From positions 1-50,859 of the forward strand of contig VBWE01000044.1 in the NCBI GenBank assembly GCA_006218065.1: a stretch of 50,859 nucleotides of DNA. Direction: 5' to 3'. Below the pieces are notes generated by a model. That model made no database searches. It was given only the letters and a program-made list of their open reading frames with translations, and had not been told where the DNA came from. Of this stretch, positions 18,138 to 26,430 are shown one piece after another. The stretch comes from Bacteroidota bacterium (GTDB taxonomy: Bacteria > Bacteroidota > Bacteroidia > Palsa-965). The translations under genes and the position numbers were made by a program. The first letter of the stretch is position 1; each line of letters begins with the position of its first letter.

Positions 18138-18551
18138 TTAAGACAGGAATTTCTTCCTCACCTCCGGCGTCGGCACCATGCACGATTCCTTTTTCCCCCA
18201 CCAGCGATACCGGTTTTTGGCGATGATGTTGTAAACAATATCGCGGATGAAGGGCGGAACGATGATAAATCCGTACATCAACGGCCACAAGCCGTTCAGC
18301 CGCCGCGCAATACGCAGCGCAGCCGTCGTTTTAAAATACGATTTCCCGTTTTCAATTAAGATTATGCTGTCGAGAAATTTTTCGGGAATCTGAAATTTTA
18401 CTTTCAGTTTTTCGCCGGCTTCGGATTGCAGCGGCGTGAAACGGAAATAATCTTTTTTATCGTGACGGATAATAAAGTTGATCGAGTTGTTGCAGAAATT
18501 GCATACGCCGTCAAACAATACGATCCGCCCGGGTAATTCTTCTTCGTTCAT
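18138..18551 (-). CDS. DCC-family (DUF393) thiol-disulfide oxidoreductase-like protein
   Basis: 137 residues. The N-terminal motif VLFDGVCNFC gives the DxxxC...C signature of the DCC family (also called DUF393 or YuxK), a thioredoxin-like fold proposed to act on thiols; its substrate is not known. The rest fits: FTPLQSEAGEKL, an LPEK-like segment, and a C-terminal YRWWGKKESC with an extra Cys. No signal peptide or clear membrane segment, so cytosolic. The start is taken at ATG 18551 because it leads directly to the first strand of the domain. Confidence 0.85.
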   Translation of the reverse strand: MNEEELPGRIVLFDGVCNFCNNSINFIIRHDKKDYFRFTPLQSEAGEKLKVKFQIPEKFLDSIILIENGKSYFKTTAALRIARRLNGLWPLMYGFIIVPPFIRDIVYNIIAKNRYRWWGKKESCMVPTPEVRKKFLS

Positions 18552-18904
18552 TAGTATTGCCCGGTTAAAATAAAACGGTCATTCTTTTGGACCAGGCGGG
18601 GAGACGTCCACGAAAAGTGCGAACCGTTTCGAGCCAGCCTGCTGCAGGAAATTTGCAGCTTCGTCGTGGCAGCGGTAATCAGTGAAATTATTGCGCCGGA
18701 TAATGACCGGCGAGAAAGGGTTGGTTTTCGTGGCGCCTTTTTTTGCTTACTTTTTTGGGCGAGCAAAAAAGTAAGGCACAGACTCGTGAGTGAAAAACGC
18801 CGCTTTTGAAAATCAAACTTCATGTTTGTAAAAATTGGTTCAAAGACTTACGAACGTTGATTTTAAACAAAACCTGATTTTGTAATAGCGGACAACAGGT
18901 TCGT
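18552..18904. other. Intergenic region with a perfect hairpin, no convincing gene
   Basis: 353 nt upstream of the DCC gene and downstream of the cytochrome/propeller gene. A 90-codon open frame (18551-18823, reverse) is rejected as non-coding. The main structure is the hairpin at 18746-18775. Confidence 0.5.
18746..18775. repeat. Perfect 12-bp hairpin
   Basis: CTTACTTTTTTG (18746-18757) and CAAAAAAGTAAG (18764-18775) pair perfectly around GGCGAG. T runs lie in the stem rather than after it, so this is not a classic terminator. It is 130 nt beyond the stop of the 18905-20386 gene and could be a 3'-end structure or a dispersed palindromic repeat. Confidence 0.6.
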
Positions 18905-20386
18905 TCATCTCCTGTAAGCCGCAGAATACGGATCCACGGACAACTCAATATTCTTCCCGGGAACAAGCTGCAGCGTATTCATATCGATAAACGTCACATA
19001 CCCGTTTCGTCCGCCGCAGGCCGTGCTGTGGTGCGGCGCCGGTCCTCCCGATGTTACATTCCTGTTCGCCACGATCACTTCGTTGTTCGAATCATTTACG
19101 GCCAGCCCGTGCGGCTGATGCCCGGCATAAATACTTGCAACCACCGTATTCGTATTATAGTTAATCACGTATACCGATCCGTGTTTTCCCGGAAAACTGA
19201 TGCTGTCATCCATACAGGTAACAAAAAGATACGGGTGATTGTTCGAAAAACTCATTTCCACCGCGTCCATGCCGATGGGGATAACCGCCATCAGCGTATC
19301 GGTTGCGGCGTCAACCACGCGTACTTCGCCGCTTCCCTGGCAGGTTACGAAATACCGGCTGCCGTCAGGTGAAAAAGCGACTTCATGGATTTTCAGATTC
19401 GACGCGTCGTTCTGCGGCATCCCGTCGAGCGTGATAAAATCGAAACTCGCCGCACCGATAATGGAAACGTCGATTTTGGTGATATAATTTCCTGCCTGCG
19501 CGGTGACGTACAGCGTATTTCCGTCAGGGCTCACAAACGATCCGTGCGGCTGTGTCAGGATTCCACTGCCCTGGTACGTATCCACCACCTGCATTGTATT
19601 GAGGTTGACGCGCACCACTTTTCCCTGCGTGGAAAAATCGACAGCGTAACCGTACAACCCGTCGGGAGAAATGGACAGCGTATTCCAATATCCCGCACCG
19701 ATGATCGCCTCACCCACGTAACCTTCATCCGCGCAACGGTATTTTTGAAGCGAATTTCCGCCGAGTGAAACCACGTACCAGTAATTTTCGTCGGGCGAAA
19801 TTTTTACGTTGTGCGGCGCTTCCACCTGGTTGCTGTTGCCCACTTTGATGTACCGCATCTGCAACCCGGTTGCGGCGTCGAGCACGGCGACCACGTCGCA
19901 GCCCTGGTTGGTGACGTAATATTTTTTCCGGAAAGGATTGTCCGCAAATTTCACTTCACCCCGCGCATTCGGCGCACCCGAGGCAACCCAGTTCAGCAGT
20001 GTGCTCACTTCTTCGGGCGAAAGCGGTTCGGCGTTCAGCGGCATCGAAGGAACGGCCGTTACGCCAAGCTCCGGGTAAATATTCGAGTAAAGGCAAAGCG
20101 AACTGAATTCAGCGGCGTACGGAATAGTAACTGCCCCGTTCCGGCTGCCTTCGAACATATTTTCCCAACTCATGAGCGATAAACCCGCGGCAGCTTCCTT
20201 GCTGATATTATTATGACAGCCGCTGGTTGCACATTTGGCGAGGATAATTTTTCCCGGCTCTTTCGGATAGCTGCTCGATTCGAGATCGTAAACGGGATCG
20301 TCTTTCCGGCAACCCAATTGGAAAACAACAAGCATCAACAGGCCTGCAGCCAGTGATAAGGAAAAACAGCGCATCCGCATATTCAT
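18905..20386 (-). CDS. Lipoprotein with a cytochrome-like CX4CH domain and a YVTN beta-propeller
   Basis: 493 residues. A lipoprotein signal ends VFQLGC with Cys26. Residues 45-145 form a heme-c-like domain: C52-ATSG-C57-H58, a possible Met ligand in SMPL (Met115) and the end motif NWVASGAPN. The Cys spacing is CX4CH rather than CXXCH. From about residue 155 to 490 there are seven or so YVTN/YncE-type blades (VAVLDAATG, ISPDENYWYVVSLGGNSL, SPDGNTLYVTAQAGNYI, INYNTNTVVASIYAGHQPHG). The protein is probably at the cell surface or in the periplasm; a redox or binding role is inferred. It follows the 82-residue gene by 49 nt and may belong to the same transcript. A small protein at 22890-23243 carries the same cytochrome-like domain. 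Confidence 0.8.
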   Translation of the reverse strand: MNMRMRCFSLSLAAGLLMLVVFQLGCRKDDPVYDLESSSYPKEPGKIILAKCATSGCHNNISKEAAAGLSLMSWENMFEGSRNGAVTIPYAAEFSSLCLYSNIYPELGVTAVPSMPLNAEPLSPEEVSTLLNWVASGAPNARGEVKFADNPFRKKYYVTNQGCDVVAVLDAATGLQMRYIKVGNSNQVEAPHNVKISPDENYWYVVSLGGNSLQKYRCADEGYVGEAIIGAGYWNTLSISPDGLYGYAVDFSTQGKVVRVNLNTMQVVDTYQGSGILTQPHGSFVSPDGNTLYVTAQAGNYITKIDVSIIGAASFDFITLDGMPQNDASNLKIHEVAFSPDGSRYFVTCQGSGEVRVVDAATDTLMAVIPIGMDAVEMSFSNNHPYLFVTCMDDSISFPGKHGSVYVINYNTNTVVASIYAGHQPHGLAVNDSNNEVIVANRNVTSGGPAPHHSTACGGRNGYVTFIDMNTLQLVPGKNIELSVDPYSAAYRR

Positions 20387-20435
20387 ATGTTATAAAGGTA
20401 CGAATTATCGGAAGTACAATCCGGCGCACAGCGGT

Positions 20436-20684
20436 TCAGGTATCGCTTTTGTCTTCGGCAATTTCATCCACGAAAAATGTTTTCCCGTCGAGCGAACCGG
20501 ATGCCGTTACTTTTTTCCCGAGCCATGTTTCGAAAAACTTTCCCATGAACGGATTTTCCCCCGGCTTGCGCAGGATGTAGCTGTCCGTGGCGGTTTTCAG
20601 CAGGAAAGCCGCATGCTCGCTTTTCGAACCTTTGAAAACGGTGTCGCGGATAACCGTGCCGGTAAGTTTTTTATTTGCGCTCAT
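20436..20684 (-). CDS. Small protein of unknown function, overlaps the C25 protease gene
   Basis: 82 residues, no signal peptide. The pattern KLTGTVIRDTVFKGSKSEHA, LKTATDSYILR, LGKKVTASGSLDGKTFFVDEI suggests a small all-beta barrel such as an OB-fold: a closing strand after a GKKV-xxxGxL turn is typical. This is a fold guess only. Its ATG at 20684 lies 14 nt inside the end of the protease gene (stop at 20671), so the two are very probably co-translated and may work together. No family recognised. Confidence 0.7.
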   Translation of the reverse strand: MSANKKLTGTVIRDTVFKGSKSEHAAFLLKTATDSYILRKPGENPFMGKFFETWLGKKVTASGSLDGKTFFVDEIAEDKSDT

Positions 20685-22170
20685 ACAAACGGACGATTAT
20701 ATCGTCGCCGGTTTCTTTGAAAACAAGAATCCGCGGATGATGTTTTTTCCTGCCTGCGTGTTTCTTTTCCAGGTAAAAATAATGTTTTTCATTCCCCGTT
20801 TTTTTGTTGCCGAAGCTGAAAGCCACGGAAGAAAAATCGCGGAAACCGAGCTGCCTGACCAGCGGCGAAAAAAGTTTATGGCGCCCGGCGGAAATTTTCA
20901 CGGTTTTTCTTTTCGGCAGTTCGGTCGAATCGCCGACGCGGTTGCCGTTTTCATAAAGCTGTTTGCGGCGCGCTTTCCGGTACGCGTTTATTTCGGATTC
21001 GCTGACGTACCTGAGTTTCCCTTTTGCAAATACGGTTGTTGTCCGTTCATGGTCCACCAGGTGAAGCGACGGATCACCCAGCAGCAGGAACTGCATGATC
21101 GTTTTCAGCTCCACCGCATCGATGCGCGGTCCCGAAACGTTGATGAATTTCTGCCGCGCTTCAAGAAAAGCCCGCCCGGTGGAATACCCTTTCAGCACGT
21201 TGATCACGAAATACTGGGTGATCAGGTCGGCGCCGCCCTGGCCTTCGGTCGGACCATAGGCCACGGTGGTGCTGCCCACGTAAGCCACGGCGTTCTGCAG
21301 CAGGTACTTGTTCGATATGCTCATGTCCTGGCCCTGCGCCTGGTCGAAAAGCTCGGCGCCGTAGCAGCATTCCGCCGCGACAAAAGTTCCAGGCTTCAGT
21401 TTTTTATCCAGGAAAGCCGAAGAAAAAGCGACCGGGTAATCGTCGCCGTCCTGCCCGTAAAAACGGGAATCACGCAAACCGCCGTGACAATTGAAAAAAT
21501 GCACGCGCGTTTGGTTCAGCTGCCCTTTGGCGGGCGGACTGATAAGCAAACCGGACGTGCTGCTGAAAATATTCGCCACCGAAACAGAGGAAGAAGCGAT
21601 CCATTCTTTGGCCGTAACCGCAAGCCAGTCGGCATAATCTTTCCGTTTCAGCTTTTGGGTCCCGGCGATGTTATCGATAAGCCTGGTGAGATAGGTGTGA
21701 TCCCTGCCGCCGGTGATGTCCGGCACCCGCCCGATGACGCGGGTAGGAGCGAGAAAATTCCGCCCGTCGCGCGAATACCCGTAATCGGAAGCATACGGCA
21801 GATCGCTGTCGATGATGGTACCGTCCTCGTCGTTGGTGAGATTCGTGAGCTTGATGTGCGGAACCACATCGCGCGCGCCGAGCAATAACAGGTAATCGGG
21901 TTTGAAGTAGCGGAATATTTTGTCGACAGTGTCTTTATTCTGATGGCCGTTGCTTGCCGAGCGGACAGGAACGGCGCCGTATTTTTTCACAGTGGCATCG
22001 TCGAGATAAACTAATTTCGTGGTCATGCCCCGGGCGGCGTCGGCGGCAATAAAATTTGCAAGACTGTTCTCGACCAACGAAAAATTGACGCCGTATTTTT
22101 TGCGCAGTGCGGATTTGTTCGTGACAATAATTTTATCGACAGTTGCCATAGCATGAAGAGTTTGTTTCAT
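20671..22170 (-). CDS. Cytosolic gingipain-like cysteine protease (peptidase family C25)
   Basis: 499 residues. The caspase/gingipain fold is clear: an N-terminal sub-domain with PDYLLLLGARDVVPH (91-105) and SDLPYASDYGY (122-132), then a catalytic His229 in FFNCHGG and a catalytic Cys at 268 or 269 in FVAAECCYGA. Helices and strands after it (AYVGSTTVAYGPTEGQGG, GRAFLEARQKFI, FLLLGDPSLHL) match C25 ends. Known C25 enzymes (gingipains, PorU) are exported, with signal peptides and long C-terminal tails; this one has neither, so it should act inside the cell. A start at Met8 is possible instead of Met1. It overlaps the small gene downstream. Target and trigger unknown. Confidence 0.85.
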   Translation of the reverse strand: MKQTLHAMATVDKIIVTNKSALRKKYGVNFSLVENSLANFIAADAARGMTTKLVYLDDATVKKYGAVPVRSASNGHQNKDTVDKIFRYFKPDYLLLLGARDVVPHIKLTNLTNDEDGTIIDSDLPYASDYGYSRDGRNFLAPTRVIGRVPDITGGRDHTYLTRLIDNIAGTQKLKRKDYADWLAVTAKEWIASSSVSVANIFSSTSGLLISPPAKGQLNQTRVHFFNCHGGLRDSRFYGQDGDDYPVAFSSAFLDKKLKPGTFVAAECCYGAELFDQAQGQDMSISNKYLLQNAVAYVGSTTVAYGPTEGQGGADLITQYFVINVLKGYSTGRAFLEARQKFINVSGPRIDAVELKTIMQFLLLGDPSLHLVDHERTTTVFAKGKLRYVSESEINAYRKARRKQLYENGNRVGDSTELPKRKTVKISAGRHKLFSPLVRQLGFRDFSSVAFSFGNKKTGNEKHYFYLEKKHAGRKKHHPRILVFKETGDDIIVRLYERK

Positions 22171-22219
22171 GCTAAACTAAATGTTTAATTCCTCTTTGTG
22201 AAGAGTTGTTGAAAACAAA

Positions 22220-22243
22220 CCGGGGATGTGCGGGATTCCCCGG
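22220..22243 (-). terminator. Hairpin after the DUF4265 gene
   Basis: CCGGGGA (22220-22226) pairs with TCCCCGG (22237-22243). On the reverse strand the stem is followed by TTTGTTTTC, a reasonable U-tract, 22 nt past the DUF4265 stop. Confidence 0.55.
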
Positions 22244-22264
22244 AGAGCGTATCAATCATTATGC

Positions 22265-22732
22265 TCATGTGCTGTGCCCGCTTGCCAGGCAAGATTCTGC
22301 ATACCCGATTATTTCCTGGGCTTCAAGTTCGTCCAGTTTTTGTTTTATGTTTTTATAGTTTGTGTTTGCCGGAACTTCCATGGAAAAATACCCGTCGTTT
22401 ACTCTTTCGGAAATACAACCCAATTCGCTGAACAAGTCGCGAACCTGATTGATGTCCTTGGTATCGTCCATAACTATAACCTGGATCGTTGAGTTTCCTG
22501 AATATTCAACTGTCCTGCGATAAGTCAGCATCTGCTCTTTTTCATCATGCTCAGCAAAGACAATATCGTCTGAGGCAACCAACGGAGCATAAAATGGAAT
22601 ACTGTCGAGTTTGAAAAGTCCTTTATCCCGGTCAACAATTATCGCCCACATGGTTTCAACTGTTTCTTCGTCCAGGATATCGCTGTGAAAACGGAATAAT
22701 ATTTTAACGTGATTGTTGTTTGTGATTTCCAT
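22265..22732 (-). CDS. DUF4265 domain protein
   Basis: 155 residues, no signal peptide. It matches DUF4265 through most of its length: VKILFRFHSD near the start, then ETVETMWAIIVD, LDSIPFYAPLVASDDIVFAE, YRRTVEYSGNSTIQVIV, and FSELGCISERVNDGYFSMEVP. Members are soluble proteins of unknown function, some found close to toxin or immunity genes. Base composition looks more AT-rich than the flanking genes, which may mean recent arrival. It has no operon partner in view: a terminator separates it from the C25 gene. Confidence 0.75.
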   Translation of the reverse strand: MEITNNNHVKILFRFHSDILDEETVETMWAIIVDRDKGLFKLDSIPFYAPLVASDDIVFAEHDEKEQMLTYRRTVEYSGNSTIQVIVMDDTKDINQVRDLFSELGCISERVNDGYFSMEVPANTNYKNIKQKLDELEAQEIIGYAESCLASGHST

Positions 22733-22889
22733 TTCAGTCCAAATGTTTCTGATTTATTTCGTGCGTTTCCTCTTTACCCGGCACCATTTTTAGGTGGATG
22801 AAATTGGGGATATTAGAAACTCTTCTCTATTGCTAAGCGGATTCAATAGCGTTCGAAATTAAGTCAAAAAAACAGCTTGGATTGAACGT

Positions 22890-23243
22890 TTAATTATTCG
22901 GCGCCCCGCTATCAATCCAGCACTTGATCTTGATCCGTTGTTCACGATTCAGCGGCCCCGAAGGCGGCATATCGCGTTCCACGATCACCCGGCTCTGCAG
23001 CCTGCCGTTGTCCGCAACCGTTTTCAAACCGGCATACGTCGTGAAATCACCGTTGGATGAACCCGTGCCGTGGCAGCCGGAACTGTTGCAGTTCGCCGTG
23101 ATGATCGGTTTAATATCCGCCGCATAATTGGAAGTCGTCGTGCTGCAATCTACGTCATCCAGGTCCTTGTCGCAAGCCGCCCAGCTGAGCAGGAATACGG
23201 AAGCGACAAAAGTCAGTACGATAGTTTTCGGTGTGATCTTCAT
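22890..23243 (-). CDS. Small CX4CH cytochrome-like lipoprotein
   Basis: 117 residues from ATG 23243. An open frame continues 45 codons upstream, but only the chosen start gives a lipoprotein signal (MKITPKTIVLTF... ending SWAAC, Cys24), and the upstream part runs through a 14-bp hairpin. The domain has C52-NSSG-C57-H58, a possible Met92 ligand in DMPPSGPL and the end CWIDSGAPNN. Both Cys and the His fall at the same residue numbers as in the propeller lipoprotein at 18905-20386, and the end motif WxxSGAPN is shared. It probably carries a c-type heme or a degenerate version of it in the periplasm. The Cys spacing differs from the standard CXXCH. Confidence 0.75.
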   Translation of the reverse strand: MKITPKTIVLTFVASVFLLSWAACDKDLDDVDCSTTTSNYAADIKPIITANCNSSGCHGTGSSNGDFTTYAGLKTVADNGRLQSRVIVERDMPPSGPLNREQRIKIKCWIDSGAPNN

Positions 23244-23252
23244 GCTATCAAA

Positions 23253-23286
23253 ACGCCGTGAATACGAATTTACGTATTCACGGCGT
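23253..23286. promoter_or_regulatory. Perfect 14-bp hairpin in the leader of the CX4CH lipoprotein gene
   Basis: ACGCCGTGAATACG (23253-23266) and CGTATTCACGGCGT (23273-23286) pair perfectly around AATTTA. It ends 9 nt before the start codon at 23243, on the leader of the mRNA. It could be an operator or a translation-control hairpin. Confidence 0.6.
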
Positions 23287-23348
23287 ATGATTGTCCAATT
23301 AAATGTTAGAAAAGTCAGATAACTGTGCCGCCGGAACGGCGAAATAAA

Positions 23349-23434
23349 AACGCACAACGCCAAACGCTCAAGTATCAATATTCATCGGAACAATTCATTG
23401 ATGATTGTACATTGTGCGTTTGACATTGTGCGTT
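23349..23434. repeat. Inverted repeat with tandem-word arms, between the TonB receptor and lipoprotein genes
   Basis: Arms 23349-23371 and 23412-23434 are complementary at 20 of 23 positions. The right arm contains ATTGTGCGTT twice (23411-23420, 23425-23434). It lies beyond the stop of the TonB receptor gene and may end its transcript. Confidence 0.6.
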
Positions 23435-23464
23435 CAAATGCCCGGGAAAGAGTAAAGACTTCTG

Positions 23465-25948
23465 TCAATGCTGCTCTATAATAATTCCTTCCAGGTCGTC
23501 TTCACCCGCTTTTTTAACCGGCGCTTTTTTGAACGTGAGCGGAACAAAAATCTTGACCGTGAAATTCCGGCCCGGACCGTAAATGCCTCTTTTCCCGTTC
23601 AGCGGATTTTCCGGCGCATATTTCAGGCGGCTGAGATGATCCTGGTACATGGCATCCTTGATATTGTTCACGCTGAACAATATCGTGAAGCAGTTCTTCC
23701 CTTTCGCCGTTACGATATCCGTTCCCGCGCCGGCGTGCAATAACGTGTACGCCGCAGTAGCCGTTTCCGTTCCGAAAGCGCTGTAAAAATTGTTTTGCGC
23801 AAAAGCATGATCCGTTTCGAATTTCAAAAACAGGTTCCGGAAATATTTTCCGCTCTTCTCGAAATGCGCGCGAAGTTCCGCACGGTAACGCGGAGCCGGC
23901 GTAAACGGAATCGTCGTCATGCTGTCTGCCTGGTCCGCGAGTGAAGCCATCACCAGCGCGAACGAGTTTTCGAAATGCAGCCAGTCCAGCGGATGCGGGT
24001 GAAGATCAAAACTGATTTCCCCGCCGAACCGTTTGGCATTTCCCTGCACGTAGCTGAATGCCGGTGCAGGATCGGAAGGATCGGGAATGGAATCGCCGCC
24101 GTTCGCGCTGCGGAGCTTTTGCAGGAAAATAAAATCGCGGATCGTTCCGGCAAAACCGTCGAGCTCGAGCGAAATATGACGGCCGTCGAAAATAAATCCT
24201 GCATCCAGCTGGCGGCCGCTTTCCGCACGAAGGTTTTCGTTGCCGTACTCGTAACGGAAAGCGCCTTCATGCACGCCGTTCGAAGCAAGCTCGGCCAGGT
24301 TCGGCGCGCGGAAACCGAGCGCACCGTTCAGCTTCGCGATCAGCCGCGAAGTGATTTTAAACGAAAGCCCGAGACTGGCCGACGGGCTGTTGAAATTCCG
24401 TTCAAGCGCGTGGAATTTTACGGATGAAAGCAGTTCCGGCTCCGTGGTCGGCTGGTCCAGGCTGTCGAGCCAGAGCGATTCCCCGCGCAGCCGGCGCTGG
24501 TCGAAACGCAATCCCGCAGAAAAAAACCAGCGGCCTGCAATACGCTGCGTAACGAGGTACGCGCCGGCATCGAACAGGCTGTAGTCCGGGATCAGTTGTT
24601 CTTCCCCGGCATTCGTATTTTGCTGGTACATGCCGTTTGCGCCCGCGCTCGTTTCCCAGGTTCCGAAAATCGATTTCGTCCAGCGCAGATCGTAGTTCGC
24701 GGTCTGCAGCAAAAATTCCAGTTCCGTCGCTTCCGGGTTCAGCGGGTCGGCGAATTCTTTCCGCGTGTTCTGCTGGTATGCCGCGGAAAAAGAAAGCTTG
24801 TGCTGCCCGATGAAAAACTTACTGTCGCTCTGGATGCGCAGGTGACGTACATCCTGCCGGGGAATATCCGTTTCCCGTTTGTCGAGATCGGTTTGCGTGG
24901 CGGCGACTTCTTCCACGGTGCTGTCGTTTATAGCGACGAGTTTGATGAAGTTGCCGAGACTGTCGCGCTCGCCTTCAACCAGCCCCGGCTGCTGGTGAAA
25001 CGAAGAAAAACGCAGGTACGTGTATCCCCATTTTTTATTTACGCCGGCGTACCCGTTCACGTTGAATTCGCTGAAACCGGAATTGTACACGCGTCCGTCT
25101 GTTGCGTTCGTGAAATTCCCCGCGCTCTTCTGCGAGGCGCGCAGCAGCCAGTTGAACCCGTCCAGGTTCCCCTGGTTGAGCGCCGACCATCCGTACAGGC
25201 GGCTGTTGCTTTGATATTCGCCGGACAGATTTCCTGTAACTGTTCCCGGCTGCGCGGAATTGGTGGAAATAAAATTCACCACGCCGGCAAGCGCATCCGA
25301 TCCGTACATCAAACTTCCCGGTCCTTTGATGATCTCTACCTGCTCCACGCTGTTCGCGTCGATTTCCACGCCGTGTTCGTCGCCCCACTGCTGGCCTTCC
25401 TGGCGGATGCCGTCGTTCAGCACGAGTACGCGGTTATAACCGAGACCGCGGATCACCGGCTTGCCGATGGACGCGCCGGTACTGATCTGCGAAACACCCG
25501 GAAGCGCACTGATCGCCGCCGTGATATTGGTGGTGGCCGACTGGCGCAGTTCTTCGATGCGCATCGTGGCTACCGGTACCGGGTTCAGCAAACGCTGCGT
25601 GGCGCCGGTGGTGCCGGTTATGGTTACTTCGTTTATTTCGGTGGCTGCGTGATGCAGTTCCACGTCGAGTTTGCTTTTCCCGCTGATGCTGATCACTTTG
25701 GTTTGCGGCGAATAACCGGTGCAGCGCACTTCGATGAGAAAAGAACCGGCGGGCAGATTCGTGATATAATAATAACCCAGCGAATCCGTCAGCACGCCGC
25801 GTTTGAGATCGTGCACGATGACCGCTGCGCCGCGGATACCGTGGTGTTCTTCACTGTCGCTGATTGTACCGCTGAGCATATTCTGCCCGTGAAGCGGTAT
25901 GTGGCCTGCTGTAATGAAAAGAAGAAACAGCAGAAAGGGATGTTTCAT
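23465..25948 (-). CDS. TonB-dependent outer membrane receptor (probable metal uptake)
   Basis: 827 residues from ATG 25948. The frame is open 21 codons further upstream, but this start gives a clean signal peptide (MKHPFLLFLLFITAG...PLHGQ). Residues 23-105 form a carboxypeptidase-regulatory-like domain (SGTISDSEEHHGIRGAAVIV). The plug follows with the motif of a metal-receptor-like group: GIRQEGQQWGDEHGVEID, then VEIIKGPGSLMYGSDALAGV. The rest is the 22-strand barrel. Bacterial ZnuD-like receptors have a similar GQQWGxxHG plug segment. It lies 114 nt after a His-rich secreted protein on the same strand, which supports transport of a metal such as zinc, copper or nickel, driven by TonB. The metal cannot be told from sequence. 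Confidence 0.9.
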   Translation of the reverse strand: MKHPFLLFLLFITAGHIPLHGQNMLSGTISDSEEHHGIRGAAVIVHDLKRGVLTDSLGYYYITNLPAGSFLIEVRCTGYSPQTKVISISGKSKLDVELHHAATEINEVTITGTTGATQRLLNPVPVATMRIEELRQSATTNITAAISALPGVSQISTGASIGKPVIRGLGYNRVLVLNDGIRQEGQQWGDEHGVEIDANSVEQVEIIKGPGSLMYGSDALAGVVNFISTNSAQPGTVTGNLSGEYQSNSRLYGWSALNQGNLDGFNWLLRASQKSAGNFTNATDGRVYNSGFSEFNVNGYAGVNKKWGYTYLRFSSFHQQPGLVEGERDSLGNFIKLVAINDSTVEEVAATQTDLDKRETDIPRQDVRHLRIQSDSKFFIGQHKLSFSAAYQQNTRKEFADPLNPEATELEFLLQTANYDLRWTKSIFGTWETSAGANGMYQQNTNAGEEQLIPDYSLFDAGAYLVTQRIAGRWFFSAGLRFDQRRLRGESLWLDSLDQPTTEPELLSSVKFHALERNFNSPSASLGLSFKITSRLIAKLNGALGFRAPNLAELASNGVHEGAFRYEYGNENLRAESGRQLDAGFIFDGRHISLELDGFAGTIRDFIFLQKLRSANGGDSIPDPSDPAPAFSYVQGNAKRFGGEISFDLHPHPLDWLHFENSFALVMASLADQADSMTTIPFTPAPRYRAELRAHFEKSGKYFRNLFLKFETDHAFAQNNFYSAFGTETATAAYTLLHAGAGTDIVTAKGKNCFTILFSVNNIKDAMYQDHLSRLKYAPENPLNGKRGIYGPGRNFTVKIFVPLTFKKAPVKKAGEDDLEGIIIEQH

Positions 25949-26061
25949 AAGGCTGTTTTGTTTTTGTGAAATGTCCGTGATCATTCCGCAGGTATATGCG
26001 AAATGCAGCAATGCTGATCCCCGAAAAGGGAAACAGGGTTGCTAAGAAAAATTCGGGTAAA

Positions 26062-26382
26062 TCAGCAGGCGGGCGGGCCGCGCAGCGCGGGAAGGTTGAA
26101 GTCGGTATAATAAACTTCAGCCGGGGAAGAAATGGAATATTGAAAACCGATTATCTGTACAGCGAAATAAAACGCGTGATCCTCTGCAACGAAAACCGGC
26201 GATTCGATATTCAGGATTTCGCAGTGCGTATGTTCTTCTTCAAGCGAAATACCCGCGGTGATGTGATCGTGATGCGTATCCTCGTGATCGTGAAAAGCAT
26301 CGTGCAGGAATTCCCTGGGCAGGATCGCCAGCGAGAATGCGGCGAGCAGGAAAAGCGCAAGACCTGATTTTAATTTTTTCAC
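26062..26382 (-). CDS. Small His-rich secreted protein, partner of the TonB receptor
   Basis: 106 residues. A signal-like start (MKKLKSGLALFLLAAFSLAI) is followed by a His/Asp/Glu-rich stretch HDAFHDHEDTHHDH at about residues 27-40 and a further HTHCE, all strong metal-binding candidates. The C-terminus LRGPPAC resembles the RGPP end of small DUF2946-like proteins next to metal receptors. Export and metal binding are inferred. It is transcribed before the TonB receptor on the same strand, so the pair probably serve metal handling at the cell envelope. Confidence 0.75.
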   Translation of the reverse strand: MKKLKSGLALFLLAAFSLAILPREFLHDAFHDHEDTHHDHITAGISLEEEHTHCEILNIESPVFVAEDHAFYFAVQIIGFQYSISSPAEVYYTDFNLPALRGPPAC

Positions 26383-26430
26383 GGCGGATTATTGACGGAC
26401 AAAGATGCGGATATTTTTCAAATGTTTTTA

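Noticed and set aside
18551-18823. 90-codon open frame on the reverse strand ending in overlap with the DCC start
   Set aside because: The sequence is low in plausible domain structure, basic and Ser-rich, and runs through the 12-bp hairpin at 18746-18775. It looks like a chance frame in a repeat-containing gap.
20587-21888. 433-codon open frame antisense to the C25 gene
   Set aside because: It lies over a gene with clear catalytic motifs; long antisense frames arise from the codon usage here and the protein has no recognisable domain.
24596-25969. 457-codon open frame antisense to the TonB receptor
   Set aside because: Shadow of a well-supported gene.
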